Assembly: GCA_023078555.1 (NCBI GenBank)
Contig: CM041201.1
Coordinates: forward strand, 1,433,713-1,497,712
Reading direction: 5' to 3'
Origin: Ulva prolifera
Lineage: Eukaryota > Chlorophyta > Ulvophyceae > Ulvales > Ulvaceae
DNA length: 64,000 nucleotides
Shown piece by piece: positions 1 to 12,400 of this stretch. Position 1 is the first letter of the stretch. Every line of letters begins with the position of its first letter. The position numbers and the translations under genes are program-made. The notes under the pieces are model-generated. The model was given only the letters and a program-made list of their open reading frames with translations. It was not told the DNA's origin and searched no databases.

Positions 1-392
1 TCTAACAGTTCGCTGCTTGCATCTGCTACAGGCGCCGCCTTGATATGGCCCCCAAGAGCAACACGGTGTCTCTCTGATGCTGAGGGCGGAACCGGCCAGA
101 CCCATCATCGGATCAGAGAGGATGACGCTACCCTGCACCACAGGCGAGCACTGAGAACCGCTCCCAGTTTGAACCACTTGTAGTTTTGACAGCTGCGGCT
201 GATATATTAGGCACAGGGGCTCCCACCTACGCAGCTTGAATGAAGGCGTTGAGCAGCCAGTACCATGGTGGCCATTTTGATGCATTCTGTTGCGTCAATT
301 GCATCCATCCTACAGCTGTGTGACTGTGGTGTCTGTAAAACGTTCCAGCCTAGAAAAAGTCCTCAAAAATACAGATTCAGCATGGAAATGCA
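1..392. other. Left-edge intergenic sequence
   Basis: This is sequence beyond the 3' end of the minus-strand DNAJC8-like gene. I see no gene, RNA or repeat that can be supported. Short open frames here are antisense or non-coding by composition. Confidence 0.5.
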
Positions 393-1646
393 TCACTTGC
401 GCCGACGTTTGCTGTTTTTCAACCGTGCTATCCGCCGTGCCACATCCTCATCATCTGAGTCACTTCCCTTGGCACGGTTTGATCCTTCTGAAAATACAAA
501 AGCTGTGAGCGGAGTCTCTGTGAGTAGCAGAGACACAGATGTGAGTGCCTCAGGGCGGGCTTGAGCGGAACGGCGGCTGCACGTTGCTTTTGTCGTGACT
601 GCCACATGTCATCCATGACAAGGCAAGCTACATGAAACGTCAATGTTGCTGTACTTAGTCGTGCCCTTCAGAGGGCAATTACTCGGAATAAAGGGTAGCA
701 CGAGTGTCAAAGGCAGCAAATAGCTGCTCAGTCAGTCATGCATGACCCGCACAGTTCATGGAACAGTAGCACCTTTAGCATCTGCCTGCGGAGTGGGCTC
801 ATCATCCGAGTCCTGCCGCGGTCGAGCCTGCGCTCTGCGCTTCATCTTCTGTTGTGCTACTTCTCGTCTTTGCTGTACCTGTGACCGAAGCTTCTCTGCA
901 AGCTGTGCTTCTTCCTCTTTTCTCAATTCAATTGCCTGCACAGGCATCCATGTCAGACCGAAAACTGCTGGATCAGAGTGCGGTTCTGCCGCGTGAAAGA
1001 GTCGACCAAGAACACGTGGAGAGGGGGACCGATTGAGACAGCACTCACCGCTTGAGTCCGTGCAGCATTGATGACAACGCGGTCTGCAACTGTGGCCTGT
1101 GCTTCTGCCAGCGCTCTTCGTGCCTTTGCTTCCTCAAGACGCTTGTTCATTTCATCTGATCGTTTTGCCGGGTCTTTCAAAATGCGGTGGGCTTCGTTCA
1201 GTCGCTCAAAAGCCTCTCTCGCCTCAGGGTTATTCTGGTTGCCTGGCTTGTCCGGATGCACGAAGATGGAGAGCCTCCGATAAGCTCTTGAGATGTCGGC
1301 GTCAGTACATTCCCAAGTCGGTCGCCCCATGGCGTCCACTTCCACTGGCGGTAATGCAAGCAATCTGCCCAGACGCTGCTCGTAACAACCATGCTCCAAC
1401 TGCTGCCAAAAACTACACACGAAACTGGGAGCAGGCTGGTACATACCGAAGGTAGTCACCATCTTTCCATGCCTGCAGGATCCGAGGAATCGCGTCCAGT
1501 GCTGTCATAGGGCCCTCGCGCTCACGCAACTGCTGATCCTCTCTCTCTTTTTTCCTTGCCTGCTGAAGCTCGACATCTTCAGCATCGGCCACACATGCAG
1601 CCTCCGCATGGAGCTTGTTGAACGCTTTTGTGAATTCGTCAGGCAT
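393..1646 (-). CDS. DNAJC8-like J-domain protein (spliceosome-associated type)
   Basis: The gene has four exons: 1646-1447, 1364-1049, 935-773 and 487-393, giving 257 aa in phase. Residues 1-65 are a charged helical region ending DYLR. The J domain is at about 70-140, with helix II/HPD loop 'SIFVHPDKPGN'. A long basic/acidic coiled-coil-like stretch follows, and the protein ends in a nuclear-localisation-like tail, KNSKRRRK. J domain followed by a KR/E-rich helix is the layout of DNAJC8/SPF31, a nuclear J-protein tied to splicing; Hsp70 co-chaperone activity is inferred from the intact HPD. The start was chosen because the decayed duplicate at 5.8 kb aligns from just upstream of the same point. 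It is divergent from CGEP. GC3 is moderate throughout. Confidence 0.82.
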
Positions 1647-2356
1647 GCCGCGAGTAGCTGCGGTATACTTCAGCTACATACAGAAACGCTACAGTCAGTT
1701 GTGGAATTGGAGCACAGTTGATGCTACTTGGAGCATAGTTGTTGCTAATGCCGTTTTTGGGCTGCAAGTAGCGCGGTGCTGTCTCCCACTGCAGAAGAGG
1801 GCAGCCAATGGCCACAGGTGATGCCAAATCGAAGGTGTGATGAAAACACAACGGCCGGAGCGCGGCAAAGACCGCCGATCAACACCATTGACAGCGTAGC
1901 AAATTTTTATCAGGGCTCTGCGATCGTTTTGGTATGGGTGCGGGCTAAGCTGGACTGTCATGCTCTTCGACATCGACTCAACACTGGCACACTGTGTCCG
2001 TGTTGAACGCGCACTTTCCAGCATGCCACGCACAGGGCTACGGCCACTTGTGCCTGATGTTATCTCAACTTGCTGAAGTATGTCCATTCTGTTGGATGAG
2101 CTACTCTCTGCTGCTTGAGCGGAGGCTGGCTGTCAGGCGAGCTGGCCAGTCTAGACGCGTGTCCACGATCGCTATCATTTCGTTCGGGGGAAGCGCAACA
2201 GCGTCCACGAAAGTCTCCACAGCTAATAGAATCATGTGTTGGCCTGTCCATTATCTGGTAGCTTGGCTGCATGGACGATCGTTCTAGCCAGTCAGGCTGC
2301 AGGACCGCTGCTTCCTTTGCTCTCGCTCCCGCCACCAGCCACCATGCCATCGCTCC
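1647..2356. promoter_or_regulatory. Upstream region of the DNAJC8-like gene, left copy of a duplicated divergent promoter
   Basis: This segment lies upstream of the DNAJC8-like start. It aligns by eye, base for base over long stretches, with 5807-6490, the region between the decayed DNAJC8 copy and the CGEP start; shared blocks include 'gcgcactttcc' and 'cacgcacagggct'. It is therefore inferred to be the left copy of an ancestral bidirectional promoter region. No TATA-like element stands out. Confidence 0.55.
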
Positions 2357-2662
2357 GCAGCAGTTTCTCGTCGAAATTAGATACCATCTCTTAAAGGCCT
2401 TCTGTAGAGTGAGCTCCGTTCCAGGGATACAACAAACCATGCAAGACACTCCTCGACCGGCTGGGCAGGCTGGTCCCGCCATCCTCCTCGTTCTGTCAAC
2501 ACCGTGCGAAGGTGCGCAGTAATCAATCTCATCTGACCATCAACATCACCGTGCACATACGATGGATCCTGCTGCCGCGGTGACACATCGGCGTCACCCA
2601 ACCATGTCCACTTGGCTGCACTCCTGGTCACCTATGCCATGGCGCAGCTCCTGAGAGTCTAG
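2357..2662 (+). pseudogene. Truncated, decayed 5' end of a second CGEP copy
   Basis: It aligns with CGEP exon 1, intron 1 and the first bases of exon 2 (6481-6812). Exon-1-like sequence runs from about 2357 to 2509, including the 'ttccagggatacaaca' block and the 'cgaaggtgcgca' donor region. Exon-2-like sequence begins after the AG at about 2650 and stops matching near 2662. The equivalent of the CGEP ATG is absent and the frame is disrupted, so it cannot encode protein. It is the right end of the left unit of a partial tandem duplication. Confidence 0.7.
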
Positions 2663-5377
2663 GAACGCCTCTGTTCCGAGATTGGGCTCTGACGATGGTT
2701 GCAGGTAGGTCCGGCTCTAATGTTGCTCAATATATGTGCAGTCAGCGGAAGTTGTGAGGCCTCCAGCCTCTGCATCTCTGCCACGTGGCAGATGCTGTGC
2801 TCTGCAGCTCCACAGGCGAGCTCCATAATGTTCGGCCTGATGTGTGCCTCCACCTGGTTGCGCTGTGTGCGGGCCGGGTACTGTAGTGAACCTCGAAACT
2901 TTTGGTTTGACTTGCTGTCGGCTGCCCGCAGCATCATTGTGGCTGCAAACCTGCCCGCGAAGCTGAAACGGCTCGGGCGCTGGACGGCGGCGACCCAAAG
3001 ACTGACCGCGTGGGACCAATCTGACCGGAAAATCGACTGCGCCAGGGCGCCGTGCGGAGGCGCCTCGCGGCGCAGTGCCGGTGCATGCAGTCATTCCGTC
3101 CGCCGGGGCCGTGCTCCTCCGCCGCCTTGCCAGCGCTGCTGCCCGTAGTAGAGTGTATTCTTCGAGATGGAGCATGCACGTGAGATGCTGAGCATGGCCG
3201 CGTTGCGTTGCTGCCGTGCTGCCGACGGTGCCCAAGGCACAGGAGGCCACGCTAGGTGTTGTTACAGAAGGCCGCGCCAGGCGCTGAGTTGTTGTAGGAC
3301 GTCACGCTGGTGAGTGCCAGGCGCGCATACCACCGGCAGATCATGGTCAGCTTGAGTGATGATCTGTCACTGGCTAGCTTGAGGTCAGCAAGGCCCGCTG
3401 CAGTGGTGTCCGCGGAGGCCGCCGCACGTGAGGATGCCAGGCGGGGCTCACCCCTCCACTCCTGCAGCATCTCCATCCAATCACAAGAGCGAGATACTGT
3501 CCCGTCCGTATTGTTAGCAGCGATTCAAATGAGGATTCAAATGTCCCAGCATCGAGTATGACGTCAAAGCACTGGGCTATGCTGTTTCCTCTACTGTATG
3601 ATCGTTTTTGAACTGAGCTTTGACGAGGTGGATTCCAATGTGCCAAGAAAACAGTAAATTTAGAGTTAATTTACCTTACAGTGCACAATCGGCAGCGCTG
3701 AGGCGAAGGCCCCCGCGCACACACCAGACGGGATCCAGATCATTGCCGCTTCCTATATGCATGGCCGGCCAGCGTCTCCAAGCTTGAGTATAGACTCCCG
3801 CTGCAGCTCGAGCCGGAACGCGAACCACGCGGCCGTGTACTCGCTACAGCTGGGTATCATGATGGGCCTCCTGCAGCTTACTGGCAGCGTGCGGCCATGA
3901 ATCTGGCAACCAGATTACGGCTGCCTGGTTTCATGCATGTCGCCGAACAGGCGCCCCGCTTGTTACTTATCCTGAGTTGCAGTCCAGCTCATCGGCGGTC
4001 GCGAGTGTTTGTGACTTTCGGCCACGGTGCCACTGTTGTTAATGGCATTGTGTCGTAGTTTGTGCTGGTGCTCTGCCATACAATGACCCGAGCCTTTGTG
4101 ACTTGCTTACCTACAGATGAGTGAACGGGTCTGAAAATGCACAGAACAGGGAGCCCTGCTCAAGATTGCAGCGCAGCGTGACCGGTGCAAGTTGGTGTCA
4201 CATGATTTACGTGCACATCCCTAGAACGCCGCACATACATTACGGCGTTTTTTTGTCTGCGAGCAGCAATCTCAAGCTGCCTGGCACGGTGGTACAGCAA
4301 CTTTCTTTTGGCTTGACTATGTATTATGGACGGTTGAACTCAAGCTTCAAGTCAGCACAACGTTGTAGTCAAGTGTACACTTTCTCAATTGCCTGTGGCT
4401 GTGCCTGCTTGGGGCACCCCGCACTGCCACCTCTGCCAGCAGACATGCATGTGTCTCATATGAGACTACCGGAAGAGCAGCACCCGTCAGAGCGCCCACG
4501 GCCGAACAGGGCCCTCCCAAACCCCAGACTTCAGTAGTAGACGCTGTCTCTGATGGCAGCGGGAGCAACACTAACTGCAGTGGATGCACGCATGTATGCA
4601 CTTGGCCACATTTAACGGGACGTTGACAGCTCCAAAACTCGGGACCGGCGCGAGCTGTTCATGTGTTATGCGCCGTGCATGTGTTGCATCCTGGAAGCCG
4701 CGGGTACGCGTCGTGGCTGCTCGCGCGGCACCTAGAGGGGGGGGGGTGTCACGTTTGCACTGGTGAGAACATGTTATCGTGCGTGCGCCAGTCCTGCCGG
4801 CCGGCAGTTGCAGGGAGCTGCCTTGATGTGCGGCGCACACACGCGCCGCTCGTGTCCATCATGTCCGATCGCGTCCACAAACGCAACCCCCCCCCCCCCC
4901 ACCAAGTCGGCGGCTGGCAGAATATGCAGGGCATGCCGGTTGATACGCTGCGGGAGCTGCGTGCAACTAGTGAGGGGAAGTCAGGCGCATTCTTCGGAGG
5001 GCAGCGGTGCCTGGCAGCACTCTGACTGTCACCGTGACTGTGTTCCACAGGCCTCAAAGAGGTTCATTGCAGCATGCTCTGGACATGGATCCTGTGGGGG
5101 GAACGTGGAGGTGATGACGGTGGATTCGACGAGGCCGCGGGCGGGGGGCGGACATGGTGGTGCTCAGGCGCGTGTACTAATGGCCCTGGCCAGTTGACTG
5201 CAGACCGATTTCCGTTGCTGAACATGGCCATGCGCTTTGCGAAGCTGGCACTGTACACTTGAGTAGCCTGGGCAGGAATCGTTGGCTGCAAGGCAGCAGC
5301 AAGATCCGAGATAGACCACCCCAACGTGACTGCTGGGTCTTCCGAAGACAAGGTCGTTTGGGAATTGAAAATTTTCA
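2663..5377. other. Spacer between the two duplicated units, no recognised gene
   Basis: About 2.7 kb separates the two copies of the DNAJC8/CGEP promoter segment. Several open frames exist (for example 2717-3250 minus and 4121-4537 plus), but none resembles a known family or shows convincing composition. Homopolymer runs occur near 4738 (G) and 4888 (C). No terminal inverted repeat could be found at the junctions, so I cannot say whether it is an insertion or diverged original sequence. Confidence 0.5.
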
Positions 5378-5806
5378 CTTTCTTTGGCTTGTCCGATTGC
5401 GCGAGTATGGGCAACCTACATTGTATTTGTGATATGTCGACGTAAGTACATTCCCAAGCAGGCCGTCCCATGGCATCACCGTCCGCTAGCGACAATGCTA
5501 GTGATCTCTCACAAACGTGGCTCGCAACAGCCAGACTGCAGCTTGTGCCGTAAAAAACAAGAAACTTTGTGGAGAACGTCGCTATACATACCTAAGGTAG
5601 TCAATTCCTTTCCATGCCTGCTGGATTCGAGGAATCGCGTCCAGCGCTGTCACATGTACAGGGCTTTCGCGCTCACACAATTGCTGATTGTTTCCCTCGT
5701 GATTATTTACCTGCTGGATATCCTCTTCCACAGCATGGGCCACACATTCAGCTTCTGCGTGGAGTGTGTTGAACGCCTTTGCGAACTCGGGATGCGCGTC
5801 GCGCAC
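5378..5806 (-). pseudogene. Truncated, decayed copy of the DNAJC8-like gene (exons 1 and part of 2)
   Basis: Exon-1-like sequence (5806 to about 5594) is still open and reads FAKAFNTLHAEAE and TALDAIPRIQQAW, matching the intact gene closely, and keeps the GTATGT donor. Exon-2-like sequence (about 5500-5380) keeps 'DAMGRPAWECT', but the J-domain helix is scrambled: the HPD loop has become QSDKP. Homology ends near 5378, inside the J domain, with no downstream exons. This is a dead fragment from partial tandem duplication rather than a retrocopy, because intron sequence is retained. Confidence 0.78.
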
Positions 5807-6490
5807 AGCTACGGTGCAAGGTCAGCTGTGCATCTATGTCAGATACACGTACATTACCGACTAGAGCGACTGGAGCGCTTCCACTGCTGATTCCAGTTGT
5901 GTGTCGTATACAGCGCAGTTCAGAGGACAGCCCATGGCTACAGGTGACATCAAATCGAAAGTGCCGTGACAACGGAAGGGCCAGTGTGGAAAGACTCGCC
6001 GTTCAGCAGCGACACTGACGCACCAATACTGCAGTGCGACTATGGAGGCCATTTTGGACTGGGCGCATGGTAAATCGGGCTGTCTTTGTCTGTGACACAT
6101 CGACTCGACACTGCCAAACAGTGTGCGTCTGCGTGGCACGCGCACTTTCCGGCACACCACGCACAGGGCTGTGGCCGCCTGTGTTTGATGTCTCCTCAAC
6201 TTGCTGGACTGCGTCCACTCTGTAGGATGGGCTGCTCTGTACTGCATGAGCGGAGGTTGGCTGTCCGGCCAACCGCCCGGTCTACACGTGTGTCCACGAT
6301 CGCTGGAGTCGCGTTCGGGGGAAGCGCCAAAGCGCCCACGCAAGCTTCCACACCTAGTGAAGGTACGTCTTTCTATGTGCGCTACCTGTCACCTTGGCGG
6401 CGTGGACAATCGTTCTAGCCAGTCTGGCTGCAGAACACAGTGCATTCACTACTCTCGCTCGCGCCACCAGCAATCCGGCCATCGCTCCGC
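5807..6490. promoter_or_regulatory. CGEP upstream region, right copy of the duplicated divergent promoter
   Basis: This region lies between the decayed DNAJC8 copy and the CGEP start codon and aligns with 1647-2356. Because CGEP is intact only on this side, it should contain the active CGEP promoter. No specific element can be assigned. Confidence 0.5.
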
Positions 6491-9400
6491 ATGAATGCTA
6501 TGCGCAATATCATACTGCCATTCGAATATGATATTGCAGATGGATCCCCGTTCCAAGGATACAACAGACCATCCAAGACGGTCCTCGACCTCCTGGACCG
6601 GCCAGTCCCGCCATCATACACCTTCTCTCCAGACCGCACGAAGGTGCGCAACAATCGACATAAACTGCTTATGAAGACGAACTGTCACATTGGTCCATGC
6701 TTTATATCCTGCTGTTACGGTGGCTCGCCGAACGGACCCATCCCAGTCCTCAAGGCAGCAGTCTCCTGGTCACCTGTATGCCACATCGCAGGTTCTCAAA
6801 GTCTACCGCCCCCCTCCCAACCCACCCCTCTCCGAGTTCATCCAGCCCGAGCTCAAGCTCGCAGGCCTCCGCCTGGACCCCGCCCAGGCCTCCCGTTCCC
6901 GCCTCGGCCACTCCCTCTCCGTCGCCCTCCTAGACTACGACCTTGAGTCCACCACCGACTTCATCTCAGACCTCCCAGAATCCCCCCTCCAGAACATACC
7001 CGACGGCTACGTCCTCAACTACCTCCGCTGGAGCCCGACCGGCAAGCGCATCGCGTTCACGCTCCGCTCGCTGGGGGGCCCCGGCGACCCCCCTCGAGCC
7101 CCCCTCGCGCTCTGGACCGCCGACATCCCGCAGATGCAGGCGCGCCCGGTCCTCGGTGACCGGCGGCTGAACGCAACGTACGAGGACTTCGTCTGGCTGG
7201 ACGACGACACCCTTGTAGCCTCGGTGATCCCGGAGGACCGCGGGGACGCGCCGGCGGAGCCCGCGATCCCTGTCGGGCCGAAGATCTCGGACAACTCCTC
7301 CGGGAGCAAGTCGCAGGCCCGCACGTACCCGGACCTCCTCAAGGTGCGCACACGCATCCCCCGCCGACGCGCCCATGCATGAGCACCATGCATGGGGCTT
7401 CCGCCCAGCCCTCCGCCCGGCGGCGTCCGCCCCGGTGCACTCCCTTAGGCCGTGTTCAGTGGCGGTGGGCGCTCAGAGCGGATTCGGACTCTGCGACCGG
7501 GTCTAGACAGGCTCCGTGTTCAGTGGCGAATAGTGCCATCGGGACGCACAGCACCGCGAATGCAACGAGCCGTCTAAACACATCCAAACTGCACGTCTGG
7601 GCTCTGTGTGATCACTGTAGACCTTGTATGATGTCCTTTGGTGTGCGAGATGAGTTCTTCCTCTGATGCCGATGCGGAAGGCCCGCGGTGGCCTGTTGCC
7701 TTCTGGTCTGATAGCGAGGAAGATCTATTGATCCACGAGTACATGTTAGCTGATAATAACTGGCTGGACGATCTCGAAGAGGTAGATTTAGATTACATTC
7801 GCGAGCTGCGTCAAGTACGTCTTGGGCGCAGAGTACTCACTTGGATGTACAGCGGCAATCTGTTGCAGTGCATTGAAGGAGAACACCCCATAGTCGGTAT
7901 GAATTGGGATAATCTTCCTGCTGACGAAAGGAACCGCCGGTGGATGGATCTGTGCCGTATGACACCCGCTGCTTTCGATGAACTGTATGACATGGTGGTC
8001 GATCACATCTCTGATACCAGGCCTGTAATCCCCACCCATAGACAATACTCGAAAAGACCAAACAAAACAAACCATGTATATGCACAGTATTCATGATCGG
8101 CGGTCAGGTAGGTGTTCGAGGTCGTTCCCTGGCACATCTGAGTCTGTGCGTCCTGCCTGAGCGTCCGCGTCCACGCCCTATGCTGTGCGCCCTGCCTGAG
8201 CGCACCCCCCCCGGGGGGGGTGTTCACAGGCCCGAGGACGCACAGAAAGGGTTCACACGTCCGCGGACCATAACTTTCCGATAATAACAAATCCGAACAA
8301 ACGAACAATGCAGTCATACATAAAACATGTTTTAAAGTCTATCTATCGTCTCAGATCTCTATTTCACGCTTTTTTTTTATGCGACCTCATCTCCACTGAA
8401 CACGGCCTTATTACTCCACTGATGGAGCCGCGGAGTCCACGCGTGGCCACGCGGTTCAGCGATCGTACCCCCGGCAGTTCACCGCACTCGTTCTGGTTCG
8501 GTCGCACATGTCGCCTGGGGGTGGGAAGTACACGACCCCGAGCTGCTGTACAGCACCGCGCTGTGGCAGACTGCAGCGCACCGCAATGCAGTGGCTCTCA
8601 GCCGGGGGCCGTCAGCCACGGGGCGTGAGATAGGGGTAAGTAAAGTAAACCTGAATTTTCTGAGCTGTATCCTGAAGAGAGCATAGACGACACCGAAGGA
8701 TCGGGGTGCTGCTGCAGAACGAGCACGACTCACAGCTGCTGGAGTGGCACACGACGTCCGAGCTCGTGGTGGTGGATGTCGCGGGAGGCGCCACGCGGCC
8801 GCTTGGGCCGCCGCGTATGTACGTCGCGTGCGACCCCTCCCCCGACGCGTCGCTGATGATCGTGTCGTGGCTCGAGCGGCCCTTCTCGTACGACCTCCCC
8901 GCCGGCCGCTTCCCGCGGGTCTGGCAGGTTTGGGACCGGTGCGCCCCCGTTCTGTTCAGCTCCATGGATCCCATGGCAGTTCACGTTGCGGTGTGGCTGG
9001 GGGAGGTGATGTGCGTCTCCGGCATGGTGCTGCGACGCCTGGTTTCGAGGCTGCGCTGCGAAATTGGTCTCAACCAGGCTCAGCTTGATGTACGCGCAGC
9101 TGGTGTGCCCTTCCCAGATGAATGCACAGGGCAGGTGCCCACGCACCGCGGTGCATGGGCCAAAGAAGCTGCGGCGGCGGCCTGCTGCCCGCACACATCC
9201 CTCGATGCCATATTACAGGTTCACACGCATGCGTGCCATGCATGCAAGACGCGCATGCGTATGTGCCATGAATTTGTGTATGTGTACAGGGACGGCAACG
9301 TCGTGCGGGAGGTCGCGCGGCTGGGGCTGCAGGACAATATTCCGATCGAGTTTGATGCGACGAGGGCTGGCCCGCGCAGCATCTCGTGGCGTGGGGACCG

Positions 9401-12400
9401 CCCCGCGGAGCTCAAGTGGGTCGAGGCGCTCGACGGCGGCGACCCGAAGAACAACCCCGACACGTCGCCGCGCGACGCGGTGTTCGCGGTCGACCTGTCC
9501 GCCGCGGCCGGTGGGGACGCGGAGGTGCGCCAGGTCGCGGCCACGGACCTCAGGTGCGCCCTGCGCATCCGCCGCCTGACTGCTGGTTTCATTGGGTCGT
9601 CGTTGAGACAGAGCATGTGATGCTGCTTTGTTGGTACATTCGCAGTGTTTGAGGTTGACCGGTACTGCTGGTTTGAAGTTCTGGCCATGATTACATAATG
9701 TTGGTGGCATGTTTTCAATGGGGGCCGGCGCATCGAAGGTCACGCTGGTGGGTGTCGGGCACCAAATCATCACCGATCTAAATTCATCGGCGATGGTGGT
9801 CTCCGCACAAAGCGGGGTCATTTCTATCAACAAGAGTGCTCAGCCAGGGAGCGCGCCAAATTCGACGTGTATGACCTCTAACTGTGAGTCAAACAGGGTA
9901 TTGCATCGCACATCCAGCGCCGGTTCATACCTAGTCTCGCCCGCGCACGCAGTATTTCACATACATGCACACCATGCATGTGCGCACAGGTACGGCGGCA
10001 TCGCGTGGTGCGACGATGACCTCGCGCTGCTGTACGAGTCGTGGTGGGAGACGCGGCGCAGCCGCGTGTGGACGTTTTCGCCGGGGGACCCCTCCTCGGC
10101 GCCGCAGCTGCTGTTTGACCGCAGCTACGAGGACATCTACTCGGACCCTGGGGCGCCGCTGTACGTGCGCCACCCGACGCTACCGACGTCTATCCTGGCG
10201 CGTGTCGACGGCGGCCGCTGCCTGCTCATGCTCGGTGCGCATCTGTGCATGCATGGCCTGCCGACGGTGTGCCGGCCGGCGTCATGCGGGCCGTGTTGAT
10301 CCACTCCTCGACCGCGGGTTGTTTTGTTATCTGATCCCATGGGACTGGATGGCGTATTTTCAAGAGCACAAATTGTGTCAGTGTTGGGTGCTTTGTCGAT
10401 GCTTACATGGGGTATATAATATGATCAATAATTGATCGTGAATCTCGACAAAAATCAGGACGCATCTGGCGCTGTGCTGCGGCGCGGGTGTTCAGACGAT
10501 GGCAGCAGAGCTAAGCCACGCGCGCCGGCGGAGCTTGGCATCGACGCTCGACGCCACCCCGCTGCAGGTGAGGGCGCTGGCCCGGAGGGCACACGGCCGT
10601 TCATGGAGGTGCTCGACCTCGACACCAAAGCCACGGAGCGCATCTGGCAGTCGCAGGAGCCGTACCTCGAGGCGCCGGTGGGCACGGTGCTCAACGAGCG
10701 CGCCACAACGCCGCACGTCTCCCTCGACGACCTCGCCATCCTGCTCACCCGCGAGACCTCCCGCGACCCGCCGCAATTCCACGTCAAGCGCTTCTCTGCC
10801 GTGCGCCTTCTTCCTCTGCTGCAGATACAAACCCCAGCAGTTCTGCAGTTCGGCCCTGTCCAGAGCTCATGCAGCATGTGCTTTGATACTTTCAAAAGTG
10901 TCTAGAGGTGCCCAATGCACATGTGTGCTCGATCGCGCCAGGCTTTGTGGATACACGACCAATGCATTGCTCGAGCAGTCCTGAACCTTGCTGAAGCTCG
11001 TGTGATTCATGTCTATGTGTACGCTGGTCAGTGCAGCAGAGGGGTACGGAGTGGCAGAGGGGTCAGAGCATCCCATGGTGGACCTCTGATTTGTGAGAGA
11101 TCCCAGTGTTGAATCTCTCAGCTGCTCGAGAGCATGCTGCGTTGTGTTAATCGGTGCCACCTCGCTCTTCAGTCACGGTGGCCAGAGGTGTGCAGTGGGG
11201 CAAGGAGAGCGCACGCATGTGCATGCCCTCGCAGACACACCGTCGCCGCTTTCCTTGACTGGTCCAATGCAATGGCCCAAGCTCTCATGTAGTTAGGGTC
11301 TATGTGTCCGCCGGTAGATGTGCCGCACGAAGCAGCAGGGGCTAAGTTGACTCTCTCTCTCTGCTCCGCGAGGGATCACGCTGTCTAATCTGTTTGCTCC
11401 ATGAGAGCTAGCTCCATGCGAGCTGAGCTCTCTGTCCTGTAATGCGTGGTGTCCATGCATTCTTCTGGAGCAATGGTTCGAGGGGTGCAGGGGGGCAAGG
11501 AGAGCACGGAGGTGCAGCTCACGAACGAGCCGCACCCGACACCGCAGCTGCGGGACCTGCAGCGCGAGATCCTGCAGTACAGCCGCGCCGATGGCGTCGC
11601 CCTCAACGCGGAGCTCTTCCTCCCGCCCGGCTACGACAAGGACACCCACGGCCCCCTGCCGTGCCTCCTCTGGGCGTACCCCAGGCGTGCTCCCCGCCCC
11701 CTCTCCTTCCTTTGTGGTTGATCTTTCGACCTGTTGCGCCTTGACGCTGACGGCGTCCTGGCGAGACTTGGCCATGAGGTTGAGCAAGTCTCGTGGACGT
11801 TACCACCAGATAGGACCTGGCAGAGCGAGACATGGCCATGGCGCTTACCGCTTAGTTCCGAGCCGATTCGACTTGCCAGTGGCTTCGGAGCTTCTAACCT
11901 GCTGACATTTGAATTGTCAATTCTTGCCTAGATCCGTTTGCTTCAGGCTGCCCCATCTGTAGGCTCGAGTGCAGCTGAACAATCAACACGGACACAGAAT
12001 ACAATGCATGAATACACTGGTAGACATCGAATCGCACCGACACGCCCGTGGCCAGTACCGTGAAGTGTGCATGGCCGGCGCGGTGCAGGGAGTACAAGTC
12101 AAAGGAGGCGGCGGGGCAGCTCGACAAGTCGCCGTTCGAGTTCAGCGGCATCGGGCCATCGTCGCCGCTGGTGTGGCTGTCGCGGGGCTACGCCGTCCTC
12201 TCGGGGCCGTCGCTGCCGATTGTGGCTGAGGGGGACGAGGAGCCCAACGACACCTACGTGCAGCAGCTCGTCGGCACGCTCCCACTAATCCCCCTAACCA
12301 TCCCCCTAACGTTTCACAGGAAATTAACACCCGCCTCACGCATGTGCTCTGCGCCCGGGGATTCTGTGGGGTCGATGTCGGGGTGACTTGAGATGTGTTT

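Noticed and set aside
2717-3250. 177-codon minus-strand frame in the duplication spacer
   Set aside because: Arg/Ala/Gly-rich with no conserved segment; no splice or promoter support.
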